Of a stretch of DNA of 34,228 nt, positions 32,277-34,228 are shown in pieces (the first letter of the stretch is position 1; each line of letters starts with the position of its first letter). This DNA is from Candidatus Dietzia intestinipullorum (lineage in GTDB: Bacteria; Actinomycetota; Actinomycetes; Mycobacteriales; Mycobacteriaceae). The stretch is from the NCBI GenBank assembly GCA_019119635.1, contig DWWP01000040.1, positions 1 to 34,228 on the forward strand, in the 5' to 3' direction. Under the pieces are notes generated by a model that ran no database searches, was not told the origin of the DNA, and was given only the letters and a program-made list of their open reading frames with translations. Both the position numbers and the translations under genes were made by a program.

Positions 32277-33329
32277 ATGACCAGCCACGACAGTCCCCTT
32301 CGCATCACCGTGATCGGTGCCGGCGTGATCGGCTGTTACCTGGGCGGACGCCTGGCCTGCCATGCCGACGTGACCCTTGTCGGACGCCCCCATGTGCTCG
32401 ACCCGATCCGCTCCGAGGGCCTGACCATGGAGTCCCGCGACGGGGATCGGCTCCACGTGCCGCCGGGCGGGGTCGCGCTCTCCGAGGAACCGTCGTCGGT
32501 GGCCCGCGCAGATGTGGTCCTGGTCTGCACCAAGGCCGGCTCGACCGCTGCCGCGACCGCGGAGTTCGCGCCGCACCTGCACCCCGATGCCGTGGTGGTG
32601 GGGTTACAGAACGGTCTGCATTCGACCAACATGATCCTGGACGGGGTCGACGGGGCCGGTGTGGTGGCCGGGACCATCCCGTTCAACGTGACGCGCACCG
32701 GGCCTGCGACGTACCGGCGCACCAGTGCCGGCGAGATCCGGATGGCCGACCATCCGAGTGTGGTGGACCTGATCGACACCATGCGGCAGGCCGGGTTGCA
32801 GGTGCGTCCGACCGATGACATCCAGGCCGTGCTGCACGGCAAGGTGCTGATGAACCTCAACAATGCCGTGCAGGCGCTGTCCGGGCTGCCGCTGCGCGCT
32901 CAGCTGCTCGACCGGGACCTGCGGCGGTGCGTGGCGTTGTGCCAGTCCGAGGCCCTGCGCGTGTTCACGGGCGCCGGGGTGGTGCCGCGGGTGCCGATCG
33001 TGGTGCCGGCCGCGTTGCTGCCCTGGGTGTTGCGTCTGCCCACGCCGGTGTTCCGCTCGCTGGCCAGCCCGATCCTGCAGGTCGACCCGGACGGGACCTC
33101 GTCGATGCACGAGGACCTGGCGCACGGCCGGCCGACCGAGATCGACATCCTGCAGGGCGAGGTGGTCCGGATGGCGCGGCGCCTCGATCAGACCGCGCCG
33201 GTCTGTGCCCGCGTCGTGGAGTTGGTGCACGAGGCGGAGGTCGCCGGCCCGTCCCGCCGGCTGTGGAGCGGGCGATCGCTGCTGGCTGATCTCAAACGGG
33301 CCCGTCGCGTCTCGGGTCAGTCGTCGTAG
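32277..33329 (+). CDS. 2-dehydropantoate 2-reductase (ApbA/PanE) family protein
   Basis: A 350-residue NADPH-dependent reductase of the PanE/ApbA family. The Rossmann motif GAGVIGCYLGG is at 14-24; VCTKAGSTAAA (the conserved K in the CTK segment), GLQNGLHS and the HGKVLMNLNNAVQALSG helix (conserved Lys and Asn) are typical; SSMHEDLAHGRPTEIDILQGEVV is the family C-terminal signature. It could make pantoate for CoA synthesis, but many actinobacteria have several paralogues and this one lacks a pantothenate gene neighbour, so I do not give the panE symbol. Its end overlaps the convergent AsnC-like gene by 13 bp. Confidence 0.88.
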   Translation: MTSHDSPLRITVIGAGVIGCYLGGRLACHADVTLVGRPHVLDPIRSEGLTMESRDGDRLHVPPGGVALSEEPSSVARADVVLVCTKAGSTAAATAEFAPHLHPDAVVVGLQNGLHSTNMILDGVDGAGVVAGTIPFNVTRTGPATYRRTSAGEIRMADHPSVVDLIDTMRQAGLQVRPTDDIQAVLHGKVLMNLNNAVQALSGLPLRAQLLDRDLRRCVALCQSEALRVFTGAGVVPRVPIVVPAALLPWVLRLPTPVFRSLASPILQVDPDGTSSMHEDLAHGRPTEIDILQGEVVRMARRLDQTAPVCARVVELVHEAEVAGPSRRLWSGRSLLADLKRARRVSGQSS

Positions 33330-33598
33330 CCGAGGGAGAACGCGGCTTCGAGATCGTGGCTGGACAGCGCACGGAACGCGATGTGGGTTTCGGTGTCCAC
33401 CACGCCGGGGACCTTGTTGAGTCGATCCGAGACGATGTCGGCCACCTCCTCGTTCCGGCGTGCCCGCACCAGCACGATGAGGTCGATCGTCCCGGTGACG
33501 GAGTAGACCTCGGAGACGCCGTCGATCTCGGCGATCGCTTCGGCGACCTCGGGGATCCGGGGCGTCTCGGCGTGGACAAAGACGATTGCGGTGATCAT
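33317..33598 (-). CDS. Stand-alone Lrp/AsnC ligand-binding (RAM) domain protein
   Basis: A 93-residue protein that is only the effector domain of Lrp/AsnC regulators (beta-alpha-beta-beta-alpha-beta; ITAIVFVHAE, ISEIDGV-type helix, VTGTIDLIVLVRARRNEEVADIVSDRLNKVPGVVDTETHIAFR). The DNA-binding helix-turn-helix is absent. Such small proteins may sense amino acids or modify full-length Lrp oligomers. TAATCT lies 6 nt before the ATG, so the mRNA may be leaderless. Confidence 0.88.
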   Translation of the reverse strand: MITAIVFVHAETPRIPEVAEAIAEIDGVSEVYSVTGTIDLIVLVRARRNEEVADIVSDRLNKVPGVVDTETHIAFRALSSHDLEAAFSLGYDD

Positions 33599-33604
33599 GG
33601 CACC

Positions 33605-33610
33605 AGATTA
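33605..33610 (-). promoter_or_regulatory. Candidate -10 box for the RAM-domain gene
   Basis: On the minus strand TAATCT is followed by GGTGCC and the ATG at 33598: a leaderless arrangement without Shine-Dalgarno. Confidence 0.45.
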
Positions 33611-33639
33611 CGTCGGGGGCCGGATGCGCCGGACGCGAG

Positions 33640-34014
33640 TCAGCTCATGTTCTCCGGCGTCCAGAAGGCCCGCATCGAGGTGACCTTGCCCTGGTCGTCG
33701 TGCGCCATCAGGTCCCACACGTTGATGGTGGCCTTGGAGTCGGCGTCGAAGTGCGTGGTGATCTCGAAGTTGAACAGCAGCTCGTCGCCGCAGACGCGCG
33801 TTTCCAAGACCTCGGCGTCGATCTTCAGGGCGGTCACGGTGGCGTAGAACTCGCGCACCGCCTGCGCGCCCTCGTGGACGGTGCCGCCGCCGACCGGGTC
33901 CTCGACGGTGGCGTTCTCGGCGTACAGGCTCATGATCTTGTCCAGGTCGCCCTCCTGGAGGCCCGCGACGTAAGTGTCGGCGGTGGCGCGGATCTGTTCG
34001 GGGGTGGCGCTCAT
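33640..34014 (-). CDS. Ketosteroid-isomerase-like (NTF2/SnoaL fold) protein
   Basis: A 124-residue NTF2-fold protein close to steroid delta-5-3-ketoisomerase. The catalytic residues of the Pseudomonas putida enzyme (Tyr16, Asp40, Asp103, from memory) have counterparts Tyr15 (TYVAGL), Asp39 (VEDPVG) and Asp101 (NVWDLM), and the end SMRAFWTPENM resembles the enzyme ending. Isomerase activity on a steroid or related ketone is therefore plausible, more so than for most SnoaL-like proteins. AAAGGAC precedes the ATG. A KstR-like box is 67 bp upstream, which supports a role in sterol breakdown. Confidence 0.85.
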   Translation of the reverse strand: MSATPEQIRATADTYVAGLQEGDLDKIMSLYAENATVEDPVGGGTVHEGAQAVREFYATVTALKIDAEVLETRVCGDELLFNFEITTHFDADSKATINVWDLMAHDDQGKVTSMRAFWTPENMS

Positions 34015-34080
34015 GGATGGTCCTTTCGGGCCGGGGGACGTCGGTGTCGGTGCCCGTGCGATGACAAGGCCCCATGAGCC

Positions 34081-34094
34081 TAGAACGTGTTCTC
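34081..34094 (-). promoter_or_regulatory. KstR-type operator
   Basis: TAGAACGTGTTCTC fits the KstR pattern TNNAACNNGTTNNA at all fixed positions but the last (C for A). It lies between the ketosteroid-isomerase-like gene start and the end of the next gene upstream. KstR represses cholesterol catabolism genes in Mycobacteriales. Confidence 0.65.
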
Positions 34095-34104
34095 GTCCGT
34101 CTGG

Positions 34105-34228
34105 TCAGAATGGGGGTCTGTCGAGGAGTTCGGCGAGTTGTCGTTCGACTCGGCTTTGGTAGTTGACGGCGATGTTGGGGATGTCGGCTGGTAGTGGGCG
34201 TGGGGTGTGTTCGGGGCCGGGGCCGGGT
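34105..34228 (-). CDS. 3' end of an unrecognised protein gene, partial
   Basis: About 40 C-terminal residues, from a Pro-rich stretch (PGPGPEHTPRPLPAD) to VNYQSRVERQLAELLDRPPF and a TGA at 34105. The codon use differs from neighbouring genes: CCA, CTA, CAA, GAA and AGA appear, and the GC content at third positions is lower. Such composition and a Pro-rich tail are seen in the DUF222/HNH endonuclease (13E12 repeat) genes common in this order, but the visible part is too short to identify. Confidence 0.4.
   Translation of the reverse strand, partial: PGPGPEHTPRPLPADIPNIAVNYQSRVERQLAELLDRPPF

Overview
The window is very GC-rich DNA from an actinobacterium of the Mycobacteriales type (a Dietzia, Gordonia or Rhodococcus relative fits best; the genus is an inference). 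The evidence is a complete mce operon laid out like mycobacterial mce1, many GTG/TTG starts, ATGA/GTGA stop-start overlaps, probable leaderless genes with TANNNT boxes just before the ATG, and IdeR-type and KstR-type operator boxes.

Layout. (1) 1-2394: the N-terminal part of a glutamate-cysteine ligase 2 family protein, a crotonase, and a divergent GntR/FCD regulator. (2) 14977 down to 2442, minus strand: a 12-gene operon of crotonase, acyl-CoA synthetase, YrbEA, YrbEB, MceA-F, a Mce-associated membrane protein and an MpaB/DUF2236-type oxygenase. (3) 15237-16520: a tandem (two-domain) TetR regulator, divergent from the mce operon. (4) 20317 down to 16531: an aldehyde dehydrogenase and two further MpaB/Lcp-superfamily oxygenases, divergent from an acyl-CoA dehydrogenase and a GXWXG/DUF4334 protein (20435-22056). 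(5) 22077-27816: a CUT1 sugar ABC importer (lipoprotein, two permeases, small membrane protein, and a separate ATPase) with a siderophore-interacting protein gene between its parts. (6) 28045-30192: a Tat-exported PhoX phosphatase. (7) 30157-34228: alpha/beta hydrolase, MarR, SDR, ketopantoate-reductase-like protein, a stand-alone Lrp/AsnC ligand-binding domain, a ketosteroid-isomerase-like protein behind a KstR-like box, and the 3' end of an unrecognised gene.

How it may work together. Regions 1-4 look like one lipid uptake and degradation island. Three divergent promoters (near 1640, 15150 and 20350) share exact 11-12 base AT-rich words that stand out in this background, and each also carries a GTCGA-containing element. 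This suggests one regulon, most simply controlled by the Mce3R-like tandem TetR protein encoded beside the middle site. The encoded enzymes form a plausible sequence: Mce import, oxidative C=C cleavage by MpaB/Lcp-type haem oxygenases, aldehyde oxidation, CoA activation, then acyl-CoA dehydrogenase and crotonase steps. An unsaturated or isoprenoid lipid is therefore a reasonable substrate guess; the substrate itself cannot be read from sequence.

Regions 5-7 are more ordinary accessory metabolism, but several promoters carry readable signals: an IdeR box on the siderophore-interacting gene, GTTCACC repeats before phoX, a long inverted repeat before the sugar-binding lipoprotein, and a strong hairpin between that gene and its permeases. 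No RNA genes, insertion sequences, CRISPR arrays or phage genes were seen. All homology statements come from reading motifs; no database search was run.
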